DNA from: Novosphingobium clariflavum
GTDB lineage: Bacteria > Pseudomonadota > Alphaproteobacteria > Sphingomonadales > Sphingomonadaceae
Direction of reading: 5' to 3'
Assembly (NCBI RefSeq): GCF_026420865.1
Contig: NZ_JAPCWC010000007.1
Location: 1 to 64,000, forward strand
Length of the DNA stretch: 64,000 nucleotides
Position 1 is the stretch's first letter. Each line of letters starts with the position of its first letter. The translations under genes were made by a program, and so were the position numbers. Below, piece after piece: positions 14,813 through 22,997 of the stretch. The notes beneath the pieces were generated by a model, which saw only the letters and a list, made by a program, of their open reading frames with translations, was not told the DNA's origin and did no database searches.

Positions 14813-15205
14813 ATGGCTGACCGTCGTTTCGCTCTGCTGCTGTCACCGCTGGCGCTGGCCGCCTGCTCCGATCACGAACCCGCCGCGCCGCCTGCGGTCA
14901 GCCCCGCCGCCGAAGCGATCGGTCCCGCGCAGGACTGCCTGCCGCTCAGCCAGTTCTCCAACACGCGTATCCGTGACGACAGGACCATCGATTTCATCGG
15001 CGGGGCAGGCAACCGCGTGTGGCGGGTGACGCTGCCGAACCGCTGCTCCGGGCTCAGGTCGGCGGACAGCTTTACTTACGAGACCTCGCTGTCGCAGCTT
15101 TGCCGGCAGGACATCATCTATCCGTTGGTGCGGGTGGGAACTGGCTTCCAGCGCGGCGGTGGGTGCGGCCTGGCACCGTTTACGCCAGTGAAACTGAAGC
15201 AGTAG
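14813..15205 (+). CDS. DUF6491-like lipoprotein
   Basis: A 130-residue secreted protein with a lipobox (LALAAC) at about residues 13-18 and four or more conserved cysteines in the mature part. The pattern CLPLSQFSNTRI, then FIGGAGNRVWRVTLPNRC, then TSLSQLC matches a family of unknown function (I recall DUF6491) common in sphingomonads. It is likely anchored to the inner leaflet of the outer membrane. It follows nth by 28 bases and may be co-transcribed. No function known. Confidence 0.65.
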   Translation: MADRRFALLLSPLALAACSDHEPAAPPAVSPAAEAIGPAQDCLPLSQFSNTRIRDDRTIDFIGGAGNRVWRVTLPNRCSGLRSADSFTYETSLSQLCRQDIIYPLVRVGTGFQRGGGCGLAPFTPVKLKQ

Positions 15206-15214
15206 AAAAGAGAA

Positions 15215-15254
15215 GTCCTGGGGCCCTTCGACAAGCTCAGGAGATCCCCCAGAC
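15215..15254. repeat. CCCTTCGACAAGCTCAGG dispersed-type repeat in a weak stem
   Basis: The 18-base sequence at 15224-15241 is a motif I recall as very common in intergenic regions of sphingomonads and some other proteobacteria. CTGGGG and CCCCAG flank it and can pair. The rest of 15206-15373 shows no gene. Confidence 0.4.
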
Positions 15255-15373
15255 CCTCGGAGCGTCTTCGTAGCGCCCTGCCTATCCCGTAGCGCGCTCC
15301 TTGCGGCGCAGCCATTAAGTCTCCCGACGCCACCATAGGGGTGCAGGGGGGCTATGCTCCCCTGCTTTTCCCT

Positions 15374-16699
15374 TCAATCTTCGTATTGAACCGGATCGAT
15401 ATTCAGCCCGGCGCGACCGTCCGAGGAAGTATGCGCCGGCGCCTTGGGCATTTCCTCGTCCGGATCGACCAGCGGCTGGAGCATGCCTTCGCTGCGGGTG
15501 ATGACGGCCGTCGCCACCGCGTTGCCCACCACGTTGGTGGCCGAGCGGCCCATGTCGAGGAAAGTGTCGACGCCCAGCAGCAGCGCGATGCCTTCGACCG
15601 GCAGGCCGAACTGCGAGAGCGTTGCCGCGATCACCACGAGGCTGGCGCGCGGCACGCCGGCGATGCCCTTCGAACTGACCATCAGCGTCAGCAGCATCAG
15701 GATCTGCGTGCCGATGGGCACGTGGATGCCATAAGCCTGCGCGATGAAGATCGACGCGAAGCTCATGTAGATCATCGAGCCGTCGAGATTGAAGCTGTAG
15801 CCCAGCGGCAGGATGAAGCCCGAAATGCGGCGCGGCACACCGAAGCGGTCAAGCTGCTCGAACAGCTTGGGCAGGCTCGCTTCCGAGGATGCGGTCGAGA
15901 ACGAGAGCAGCAGCGGCTCGCGGATGTAGCGGAACAGGGTGACGATCCGCCCGCGCAGGAATGCGCCGCCGACCAGGAACAGCAGCACCCAGAGCAGCAG
16001 CATCGCGAAGTAGAACTCGCTGACGAGCACGCCGTACGTAACGACAATGCCGAGGCCCTGCTTGGCAATCACGCTGGCGAGCGCGCCGAACACCGCGAAC
16101 GGCGCAAAGCGCATCACGTAGTCGGTGATCTGCAGCATCAGTTCGGACAGCGCCTCGCTCACCTTGACGATGATCGCGCCCTTTTCGCCGATGGCGGTCA
16201 GGCCGACGCCGACGAAGACCGAAAAGACGAGGATCTGCAGGATGTTGTTCTGCGCCATCGCATCGACGGCGCTGCTCGGGAAGATTTCGAGGATGAAGTG
16301 ACGCAGCGTCAGCTCACCCATTTCCAGCTTGCCGAGGTCCGAACCGGTGGTGAGGCCCGCGCCGACGCCCGGCTTGAACAGGTTCACCAGCACCAGGCCG
16401 AGGCCCAGCGAGATCAGGCTGGCGGTGATGAACCAGCCCAGCGCCTTGCCGCCGATCCGGCCGAGCGCGGCGCTGTCACCCATGCCGGCGATGCCGGTGA
16501 CGATCGTCGCGAAGACCAGCGGCGCGATGATCATCTTGATCAGCTTCAGGAAGACGTCGGGCAGCAGCTTGAAGTAGTCGGCCCACTGCCCAAGCCGCGG
16601 ATCGGCTCCCGGAATGGTCGCATGCAGCAGCCAGCCCACGGCGATGCCCAGCACCATGCCGATAATGATATAAAGCGTCAGCCGCCGACCCATGCCCAC
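15374..16699 (-). CDS. dctA: dicarboxylate/proton symporter, DAACS family
   Basis: A 441-residue inner-membrane transporter for C4-dicarboxylates (or Glu/Asp) with H+ or Na+. Eight membrane helices and two re-entrant loops are expected. Family signatures SSKGIAGVPRASLVV and DMGRSATNVVGNAVATAVI (the substrate and cation site) are present. The C-terminal tail is polar. It stands alone downstream of the dapE gene and a large hairpin cluster. DctA and GltP cannot be separated with certainty from sequence alone. Confidence 0.88.
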   Translation of the reverse strand: MGMGRRLTLYIIIGMVLGIAVGWLLHATIPGADPRLGQWADYFKLLPDVFLKLIKMIIAPLVFATIVTGIAGMGDSAALGRIGGKALGWFITASLISLGLGLVLVNLFKPGVGAGLTTGSDLGKLEMGELTLRHFILEIFPSSAVDAMAQNNILQILVFSVFVGVGLTAIGEKGAIIVKVSEALSELMLQITDYVMRFAPFAVFGALASVIAKQGLGIVVTYGVLVSEFYFAMLLLWVLLFLVGGAFLRGRIVTLFRYIREPLLLSFSTASSEASLPKLFEQLDRFGVPRRISGFILPLGYSFNLDGSMIYMSFASIFIAQAYGIHVPIGTQILMLLTLMVSSKGIAGVPRASLVVIAATLSQFGLPVEGIALLLGVDTFLDMGRSATNVVGNAVATAVITRSEGMLQPLVDPDEEMPKAPAHTSSDGRAGLNIDPVQYED

Positions 16700-16809
16700 C
16701 TCGTTATGAAATTGCGGCGGACACTAACAGCGCGTGCCCCCCGGTCAACGCCGGGAGCGGCGGTTTTCTTGCGATTTTACGCGAAAATCAGCCGGGTCGG
16801 CGTTGATTG

Positions 16810-16942
16810 AAAATCCGCCGAAGGCGGATTTTGACGGCACCGGCCCGCTCCCCCCACCCGACCACCTGCGAGTGTATCCTGATGGGTGGTCGGGTGGGGG
16901 GAGCGAGCCGGTGCCGTTCCAAAATGCCCAGACGGGCATTTT
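16810..16942. repeat. nested hairpin cluster: 10-bp stem, 34-bp stem, 9-bp stem
   Basis: Three inverted repeats stand in a row. AAAATCCGCC/GGCGGATTTT is at 16810-16832. A long arm pair, 16833-16866 with 16885-16918, has an 18-base loop and at most two mismatches. AAAATGCCC/GGGCATTTT is at 16921-16942. The outer two look like bidirectional terminators, the last just after the dapE stop. The long one has CCCACCCGACCACC-type arms and resembles a dispersed REP-like element. Confidence 0.8.
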
Positions 16943-16946
16943 CCGG

Positions 16947-18092
16947 TCAGACGGACAGCGCCGCTTCGGTGACCCGGCGATAGATCTTCACCAGCGCTTC
17001 CAGATCTGCAATCGCCACCGCCTCGTCGCGCTTGTGCATGGTCGCGTTGCACAGGCCGAACTCGATGACCGGCGACAGGTCCTTGAGGAAGCGCGCGTCG
17101 GACGTGCCGCCGCTGGTCGAAAGCTCCGGCTCGACGCCGGTCTCGGCACGGATGGCGCCGGCCAGCAGGGCGGAGAAATCGCCCGGTTCGGTCAGGAACG
17201 CCTCGCCCGAGATCACCGGACGGGCGCTGCCGCCGTGGCGCTCGGCAATCTCGGTGACCCGCGCCGCGAGGCTTTCGCCGGTATGCAGGTCGTTGAAGCG
17301 GATCGAGATGCGCGCCGAGGCCTTGGCCGGGATCACGTTGGTAGCGGGGTTGCCGACCGTGAGGTCGGTCACTTCGAGATTGCTGGCCTGGAACCAGTCG
17401 GTCCCCTCGTCGAGCAGCAGCGCATCGAGTTCGGCAAGCATCGCCACCAGCCGGGGAATCGGGTTATCGGCAAGGTGCGGGTAGGCGACATGGCCCTGCA
17501 CGCCCGCAACCTCCAGCCAGATGTTCACCGACCCGCGGCGGCCGATCTTCATCATGTCGCCCAGGCGGTGCACCGAAGTCGGCTCGCCGACGAGGCAGAG
17601 GTCGGGAATTTCGCCCACCGCGCGCATGTGCTCGATCAGCGCGAGGGTGCCGTAGCGGGCCGGACCTTCCTCGTCGCCGGTGATGACAAAGCTGATCGTC
17701 CCTGCCTCGGCCGGGATCTGCGCGGCGGCGGCAACCATCGCCGCGATCGAGCCCTTCATGTCGACCGCGCCGCGACCGTAGAGCAGTTCGCCCCTCACTT
17801 CGGGAGCAAAGGCCCCGCTCGACCAGCCCTCGCCCGGCGGCACCACGTCGAGGTGCCCGGCAAAGGCGAAGTGGCGCGAGCCCTCCGGGCCCTTGCGAAT
17901 GGCAAAGAGGTTCTCGACCGGGCCGTCCGGCGCCTCGCCCGAAATCGCCCGGTGCACGGCAAAGCCCAGCGGCGCCAGCTGCGCCTCCAGGCAATCGAAC
18001 ACCATGCCGGTGGCCGGGGTGACGCTGGGGCAGGCGATCAGCGCTTCGGCAAGCGCGACGACATCGGTGGTGGACTGCACGGTCTCGGTCAT
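16947..18092 (-). CDS. dapE: succinyl-diaminopimelate desuccinylase
   Basis: A 381-residue M20-family zinc enzyme that hydrolyses N-succinyl-LL-diaminopimelate in lysine and peptidoglycan synthesis. Metal and catalytic positions are visible: HLDVVPPG, GRGAVDMKG, the TGDEEGPA Glu pair, VGEPTS and a late histidine in NATMHKRDE. The start MTETVQSTTD is favoured over in-frame ATGs 10-18 codons upstream because it fits the usual length. It lies in the same broad region as dapB but on the other strand, not in an operon with it. Confidence 0.93.
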   Translation of the reverse strand: MTETVQSTTDVVALAEALIACPSVTPATGMVFDCLEAQLAPLGFAVHRAISGEAPDGPVENLFAIRKGPEGSRHFAFAGHLDVVPPGEGWSSGAFAPEVRGELLYGRGAVDMKGSIAAMVAAAAQIPAEAGTISFVITGDEEGPARYGTLALIEHMRAVGEIPDLCLVGEPTSVHRLGDMMKIGRRGSVNIWLEVAGVQGHVAYPHLADNPIPRLVAMLAELDALLLDEGTDWFQASNLEVTDLTVGNPATNVIPAKASARISIRFNDLHTGESLAARVTEIAERHGGSARPVISGEAFLTEPGDFSALLAGAIRAETGVEPELSTSGGTSDARFLKDLSPVIEFGLCNATMHKRDEAVAIADLEALVKIYRRVTEAALSV

Positions 18093-18162
18093 GGCGCCGC
18101 CATTGCACAGGTCCGCGCGCATGACCATAGGGCGCGCAACCGGCACGCCCCACGACCCAGGA

Positions 18163-19029
18163 TCAGCCCAGCGCTTCGTCGAGCATCTTGGCCAGACGCA
18201 GGCCGGCCTGCTGGATGCGCTTGTCGACGATCGGGATCGAGGCTTCGATGGCAGCCTCGCTCCAGGTTGCCTTCACGTCGCCCTCCTTCACGTCACAGGG
18301 CAATTTACCGCCATAGGCCGCCGGATAGATCACGTCGCGGCTGATCTCCCACGATTCGCGCGCCCAGTCCTCGGTCTTGCCGGTGGTGAGGCGGGCCTTT
18401 TCCTCGGCGGAATAGCGGCGCACCAGCGGCGGGTTCGCCGCGGTGATGGCGCGTTCGGCGAGCAGCCCGTCCCACACGGAGTGGAGGTTGAAGCCGGTGG
18501 CCTCGCCGTAGCCGGTCTCGACCTTGTTGGCGCCCTGATCGTGGTTTTCGCCGACATGAAGCGGCTGGTGCACGTCCCCCACGAAATGGGTGACGAAGAT
18601 CAAGGCCTCGAGCCGCAGCGCGGTCGCCAGCTTGCGGTCGGCCAGCAGGCGTTCGTTGCGATCGATCTGCGCGGTCACGCAGTTGCCGTCGCGGCATTCG
18701 GTCTTGAGGTCGAACACGCCGCAGACCGGCTGATCGTGGTAGTGCCAGGACGAGGTGAAGGCGAAGCGCCAGCGCTCGTCCTTGTTCTTGATGCAATCCG
18801 GCCAGGTGGCGGCATCCTGCAGCGTGCGGGCGCTGCATTCGGGGGTATCGAGCTCGCCCTGGTGGCGCAGCAGCGCGGCGATCTGCGCGCGCGTGTTCGG
18901 CTTGATGTTCTCCAGCGCGATCGCCGCGACGGTACGGTGGCCGAGCGCGCCCCAGGCCATGGCCGGGGTGGCGAGCGTGGCGGCGGCAAGCCCGGCCATG
19001 GCGGCCAGCGTCGTCATCGTCTTTTTCAT
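18163..19029 (-). CDS. secreted S1/P1-type zinc nuclease
   Basis: A 288-residue S1/P1 nuclease with a signal peptide (MKKTMTTLAAMAGLAAATLA, cleavage after AMA). Cleavage leaves a mature Trp (WGALGHR) whose amino group binds zinc in this family. Further zinc ligands are in HWSS-like positions: TSSWHYHD and FVTHFVGDVHQPLHVG. It cleaves single-stranded nucleic acid in the periplasm or outside, probably for phosphate or nucleoside scavenging. It begins six bases after the GST gene ends, so the two are likely one transcript. Confidence 0.9.
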   Translation of the reverse strand: MKKTMTTLAAMAGLAAATLATPAMAWGALGHRTVAAIALENIKPNTRAQIAALLRHQGELDTPECSARTLQDAATWPDCIKNKDERWRFAFTSSWHYHDQPVCGVFDLKTECRDGNCVTAQIDRNERLLADRKLATALRLEALIFVTHFVGDVHQPLHVGENHDQGANKVETGYGEATGFNLHSVWDGLLAERAITAANPPLVRRYSAEEKARLTTGKTEDWARESWEISRDVIYPAAYGGKLPCDVKEGDVKATWSEAAIEASIPIVDKRIQQAGLRLAKMLDEALG

Positions 19030-19034
19030 GGAAC

Positions 19035-19697
19035 TCACTTCACCGGTGCTTCGAACTGCTCGATCACCCATTCCTCGGTCTGGGCGGCGTGGATCCACTG
19101 CTGCATCCATTCATGCTCCCACACCGCCTGCATATAGGCCTGCGCGAAGCCGGGCACGCCGATGCCATAAGTCAGGAAGCGGCTGACGATCGGCGCATAG
19201 AACACGTCGGCGGCGCTGAAGGTGCCGAACAGGAACGGCCCGCCGCCGCCAAAACGGGCGCGCGCCTCGGCCCAGAGCGTCAGCACGCGCACGATGTCGG
19301 CGCGCACGTCATCGCCCAGCGTCACGCCTTCCACCCGCATGCGGACATTCATCGGACAGGCCCGGCGCAGCGCAAAGAAGCTGGAATGCATCTCGGCGAC
19401 CATCGAGCGCGCCATGGCCCGGGCGTCATCGGCCTTGGGCCAGAAGCGGTCGCGGCCCACCTTGTCGGCCAGGTATTCGACAATCGCCATGCTGTCCCAG
19501 ACAACGGCATCGCCGTCCCACAGGATCGGCACTTTGCCATGGCTGGGCGCCAGATCGTTGGAAGCGCGCTGCGAATCCCATTCGTCGCCATAGAGCGGAA
19601 CGGTGATCTCGTCGAAATGCAGGCCGGACTGCTTGCACGCCAGCCAGCCGCGCAGCGACCAGCTGGAATAGTTCTTGTTGCCGATGATCAGCTTCAC
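19035..19697 (-). CDS. glutathione S-transferase family protein
   Basis: A 220-residue GST with an N-terminal thioredoxin-like domain (MKLIIGNKNYSSWSLRGWL, catalytic Ser in YSSWS) and the glutathione-binding KVPILWDGDAVVWDSMAI. The C-terminal domain is all-helical. Family members conjugate glutathione to electrophiles or reduce peroxides; the substrate cannot be inferred. It is first in a two-gene unit with the S1/P1 nuclease. Confidence 0.88.
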   Translation of the reverse strand: MKLIIGNKNYSSWSLRGWLACKQSGLHFDEITVPLYGDEWDSQRASNDLAPSHGKVPILWDGDAVVWDSMAIVEYLADKVGRDRFWPKADDARAMARSMVAEMHSSFFALRRACPMNVRMRVEGVTLGDDVRADIVRVLTLWAEARARFGGGGPFLFGTFSAADVFYAPIVSRFLTYGIGVPGFAQAYMQAVWEHEWMQQWIHAAQTEEWVIEQFEAPVK

Positions 19698-19712
19698 TTA
19701 CGCGGATTCCCC

Positions 19713-19748
19713 ATAGGTCCCAGTGCGAGGTGCAGGTTGGGGACCTAT
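19713..19748. promoter_or_regulatory. 9-bp inverted repeat upstream of the GST gene
   Basis: ATAGGTCCC (19713-19721) and GGGACCTAT (19740-19748), with an 18-base loop. It lies between the pit stop and the GST start, with no T-run. It could be an operator or a weak terminator for pit. Confidence 0.4.
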
Positions 19749-19856
19749 CGGTTCAGGCGCAACAAGTCGAGAATGAACGGAGGGTGTTTTGTTCGGCCTG
19801 ACGGCCCAAAAGCGGCACCGCCCGCAAGCGCGTCACGGATGTGACGAGCATGCCCC

Positions 19857-20858
19857 TCAAAACAGCCGCGTGATCTCGTAGAACAGCGCGCCGACCACGG
19901 CGCTCGCCGGGATCGTCACCACCCAGGCCACGATCACCCGGCTCGCCACCGACCAGCGCACGGCGCTGGCACGGCGGGCGGCACCGGTGCCCACCACCGA
20001 ACCGGTGATCGCATGGGTCGTCGAGACCGGGATACCCATGGCGCTGGCGCCGAACACCACGATCGAACCCGCCGTCGAAGCGCAGAAACCCGAGTGGTGG
20101 TTGAGCTTGGTGAGCTTGGAGCCCATCGTCTTGATGATCTTCCAGCCGCCCGAGAGCGTACCGATGGAGATCGCCGTATAGCAGGCGAGCACGACCCATT
20201 CGGGGACGTGGAAGCCGCCCTGAAGATGGCCGGTGGAATAAAGCAGCACCGCGATGATGCCCATCGTCTTCTGCGCGTCGTTGCCGCCGTGGCTGATCGA
20301 ATAGGCGGCAGACGAGAACAGGTGCAGCGTCTTGAACACGCTGTTCGACTGGCGCGGCGTGGTGCCCTTGAACAGCCACGAGGTCACCAGCATCATGGCC
20401 ATCGCGATCACGAAGCCCAGGACCGGCGAGGCGACGATGGCGATCACCGTCTTGAAGGTGCCTTCCGATTCGACCACGCCGGGTCCGGCCGCGGCGATGC
20501 CGGCACCGAGCAGGCCGCCGATCAGCGCATGGCTGGACGAGGAGGGAATGCCCTTGATCCAGGTCAGCACGTTCCAGAACATCGCGCCGACCAGCGCGCC
20601 GAACACCACGGCAGGCGTCACCGCGTCCTTGTCGATGATGCCCTTGCCCACCGTCTCGGCGACGTGGAGGCCCATGATCCAGTAGGCGGCAAAGTTGCCG
20701 AACGCGGCGAACAGCACCGCGAGGACCGGCGAGAGCAGGCGCGTGGCGACGACCGTGGCAATGGCGTTGGCCGCGTCATGCAACCCGTTCAGGAAGTCGA
20801 ACGCGAGGGCGAGCGCGACGAGGCCGATCAGCAGCGGCAGGGCAAGCGAGTGGTCCAT
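19857..20858 (-). CDS. pit: low-affinity inorganic phosphate transporter, PiT family
   Basis: A 333-residue membrane transporter for metal phosphate or phosphate/H+. The duplicated PiT signatures are visible: GLHDAANAIATVVATRLL near the N-terminus and SHGGNDAQKTMGII in the second half. About ten membrane helices. It begins 15 bases after the Nudix-DUF47 gene, an arrangement seen with DUF47 (PhoU-like) proteins that regulate PiT transporters. Confidence 0.93.
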   Translation of the reverse strand: MDHSLALPLLIGLVALALAFDFLNGLHDAANAIATVVATRLLSPVLAVLFAAFGNFAAYWIMGLHVAETVGKGIIDKDAVTPAVVFGALVGAMFWNVLTWIKGIPSSSSHALIGGLLGAGIAAAGPGVVESEGTFKTVIAIVASPVLGFVIAMAMMLVTSWLFKGTTPRQSNSVFKTLHLFSSAAYSISHGGNDAQKTMGIIAVLLYSTGHLQGGFHVPEWVVLACYTAISIGTLSGGWKIIKTMGSKLTKLNHHSGFCASTAGSIVVFGASAMGIPVSTTHAITGSVVGTGAARRASAVRWSVASRVIVAWVVTIPASAVVGALFYEITRLF

Positions 20859-20873
20859 GGGGGGAGCAGCCCG

Positions 20874-22025
20874 TCAGGCGTGATCGATGACGAGACCGTC
20901 GATCTCGTTGGCGACGTCCTCGAACCGGTCGACCACGCGTTCGAGACGCTTGAACATCTCCTGGCGGACGATGAAGTGCAGCGCGTCGCCCGTCTTGCCG
21001 TTGGGGCCCGTGTCTTCCTTGAACACGCGCTTGAGGCCGCGGGCGTGGATCTCGTCGGCATGGCCTTCCATGCGCACCAGGCGCTCGGTCAGTTCGTGCA
21101 GGCGGTGGCCATTGTCGGCGATCTTGCGCAGCAGCGGCATGATCTCGGCGGTGAGGCGCGCGGCGTCGACGATGATCGCGGCCATGTCGCGCATCTCGGG
21201 CTCGAACTCGCTGACCTCGTAAAGGTTCACGGCGCCGGCCACCTGCTGCATCTCGTCGATGGCATCGTCCATCGTGGTGATGAGGCTGGTGATCGCCGAA
21301 CGGTCGAACGGCGTCAGGAAGGTGCGGCGCACGGTCTGCAGCACTTCGCGGGTGATGTTGTCCGCGTCGTGTTCGCGTTCCTCGATCTCGCGAATGTGCT
21401 GCGCGCGGCCGGGGCCGCCCTGCGCCAGACGCGCCAGCGCGTCGGCACCGGCAACAAGCGTCGCGGCCTGCTGTTCGAACAGATCGAAGAAATTGCCCTG
21501 CTGCGGAAGCAGCTTCTGGAACCAGGCAAACATTGTATTGATCCCTGTCTTGTCGGCCATCCGGTCAGCCATCGCGCCGATCAGGCGCGCGGGGCTGGCC
21601 GCGGCGCGGAACTCGCGCGCACCGAAGGATCGGATCAGCGCGCGAAGATCCTCTTCGTCGACCGCCTTAGCGGCGTCGGCGAGCGAGAACCAGCGGCGTT
21701 CGCGCTGGTGCTGTTCGTCCCACGAGTCAAGCTCTTCGGTGACGGCGAACGGAAATACGTCGACATCCGCCCAGACCGAGGCGCCCGAGGCGCGCTGCTT
21801 GCGATAGCGGTACGAGCCCAGCGGAACCGGACAGGCGGCGCCCAGTACGCCTGCCTCTTCTTCCGCTTCGGCAGCGGCGGCGGCGTGGGGCAGCAGGCCC
21901 TTCATCAGCCCGCCCTTGGGAATGACCCAGCGGCGCGTGCTGCGTGAGGTGATCAGCAGGATCTGGATCGGTGCATCGACCGCGGGGCCGATTGTACGAT
22001 AGGGAAGAACGGCGATCTGGCGCAT
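20874..22025 (-). CDS. Nudix hydrolase fused in frame to DUF47 (PhoU-like) protein
   Basis: A 383-residue open frame. ATG at 22023-22025 with AAAGGAGA upstream. Residues 1 to about 150 form a Nudix domain of the alphaproteobacterial type with a degenerate box (PKGGLMKG, then AEAEEEAGV). From Met165 (ATG at 21531-21533) to the end is a complete 219-residue DUF47 domain (MFAWFQKLLP onward), a helical PhoU-like regulator of PiT transporters. DUF47 proteins normally start at that Met, so either the two are fused or the second is also made from the internal start. The gene is in operon with pit. The Nudix part may hydrolyse a nucleoside or inositol polyphosphate. Confidence 0.85.
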   Translation of the reverse strand: MRQIAVLPYRTIGPAVDAPIQILLITSRSTRRWVIPKGGLMKGLLPHAAAAAEAEEEAGVLGAACPVPLGSYRYRKQRASGASVWADVDVFPFAVTEELDSWDEQHQRERRWFSLADAAKAVDEEDLRALIRSFGAREFRAAASPARLIGAMADRMADKTGINTMFAWFQKLLPQQGNFFDLFEQQAATLVAGADALARLAQGGPGRAQHIREIEEREHDADNITREVLQTVRRTFLTPFDRSAITSLITTMDDAIDEMQQVAGAVNLYEVSEFEPEMRDMAAIIVDAARLTAEIMPLLRKIADNGHRLHELTERLVRMEGHADEIHARGLKRVFKEDTGPNGKTGDALHFIVRQEMFKRLERVVDRFEDVANEIDGLVIDHA

Positions 22026-22080
22026 GGCGAGTCTCCTTTCTTCTCTGACGCGCGACCGCGTGCCCCTAGGGGAAGCTGCC

Positions 22081-22098
22081 TCGTCACGCAATCGTCAC
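22081..22098. promoter_or_regulatory. Pho-box-like direct repeat
   Basis: TCGTCAC, GCAA, TCGTCAC: two seven-base repeats with a four-base spacer, the geometry of a PhoB site, 56 bases upstream of the Nudix-DUF47-pit start. It is oriented on the opposite strand to the operon and differs from the CTGTCAT consensus. Apart from this I see no gene or clear signal in 22026-22347. Confidence 0.35.
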
Positions 22099-22347
22099 AT
22101 TGATGGTTTCCCGGGGCCTGCCGCCGGCGGACCGCCCGACAATCGCACTGCACAGGCCGATGATGACAGCCCATTGCGATATTTTCATGACGGCGGTGCC
22201 GCCCGAAATCGGCTCAAATCCCTCAGGAAAAAGAAAAAACGACGGAAAGGCCATGCCATTGCGGCAGCCTTCCTGTCGTTCGATTTCCCGATCCAGCGAA
22301 AGATGCGATTCGGTGGAAAAGGCCCGGCGCGGCGCGCCGGAGCCCGG

Positions 22348-22989
22348 TCAGATCAGCGAATCGGCATATACCGCGGCACGCAGCTCGGCGATGCCCATGC
22401 CCTTTTCCGACGAGGTGATGTGCACTTCGGGGTAGGCCGCCGGGTGCTTGCGCGCCTCGGCGATGGTCTCGGCGTGGACCTTTTCCAGTTCAGTCGCCTT
22501 GATCTTGTCCGCCTTGGTGAGGACGATGCGGTAGCCGACAGCGGCCTCATCCAGCATCTTCATCATGTCGGCGTCGACATCCTTCACGCCGTGGCGCGAA
22601 TCGACCAGCAGCAGCGTGCGCTTCAGTTCCACGCGGCCGCGCAGATAGTCGCGCACCAGCCGGCGCCAGGTCTCGACGACCTTGGGCGGCGCCTTGGCGA
22701 AGCCGTAGCCGGGCATGTCGACGAGGCGGAACTGCAAGGGCTCGCCGACGTCGAAGAAATTGAGTTCCTGCGTGCGCCCCGGCGTCACCGACGTGCGCGC
22801 GATCGACTTGCGGCCGGTCAGCGCGTTCAGCAGCGAGGACTTGCCGACGTTCGAGCGGCCGCAGAAGGCAATCTCCGGCTCGCCCGATTCGGGCAGGAAC
22901 TTGAGCGCGGGCGCGCTCTTCAGGAACGTCACCGGTCCCGAAAAGAGCTTTCGCGCCTGCTCGAGCAGTTCTGCCTGTTCTTCTTCCAT
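22348..22989 (-). CDS. engB: ribosome biogenesis GTPase EngB (YsxC/YihA)
   Basis: A 213-residue essential GTPase needed for assembly of the large ribosomal subunit. G1 is GRSNVGKS at residues 44-51, G2 lies in the TSVTPGRT segment, G3 is DMPGYG and G4 TKADK. The start is MEEEQAELLE at 22989, eight bases after the yidC stop; longer in-frame starts would run into yidC. Co-transcribed with yidC, yidD, rnpA and rpmH. Confidence 0.95.
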   Translation of the reverse strand: MEEEQAELLEQARKLFSGPVTFLKSAPALKFLPESGEPEIAFCGRSNVGKSSLLNALTGRKSIARTSVTPGRTQELNFFDVGEPLQFRLVDMPGYGFAKAPPKVVETWRRLVRDYLRGRVELKRTLLLVDSRHGVKDVDADMMKMLDEAAVGYRIVLTKADKIKATELEKVHAETIAEARKHPAAYPEVHITSSEKGMGIAELRAAVYADSLI

Positions 22990-22997
22990 GTCGATTC

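Noticed and set aside
20874..21533. DUF47 as a fully separate gene
   Set aside because: No stop codon separates it from the Nudix part, so it is recorded as one open frame with a possible internal start.
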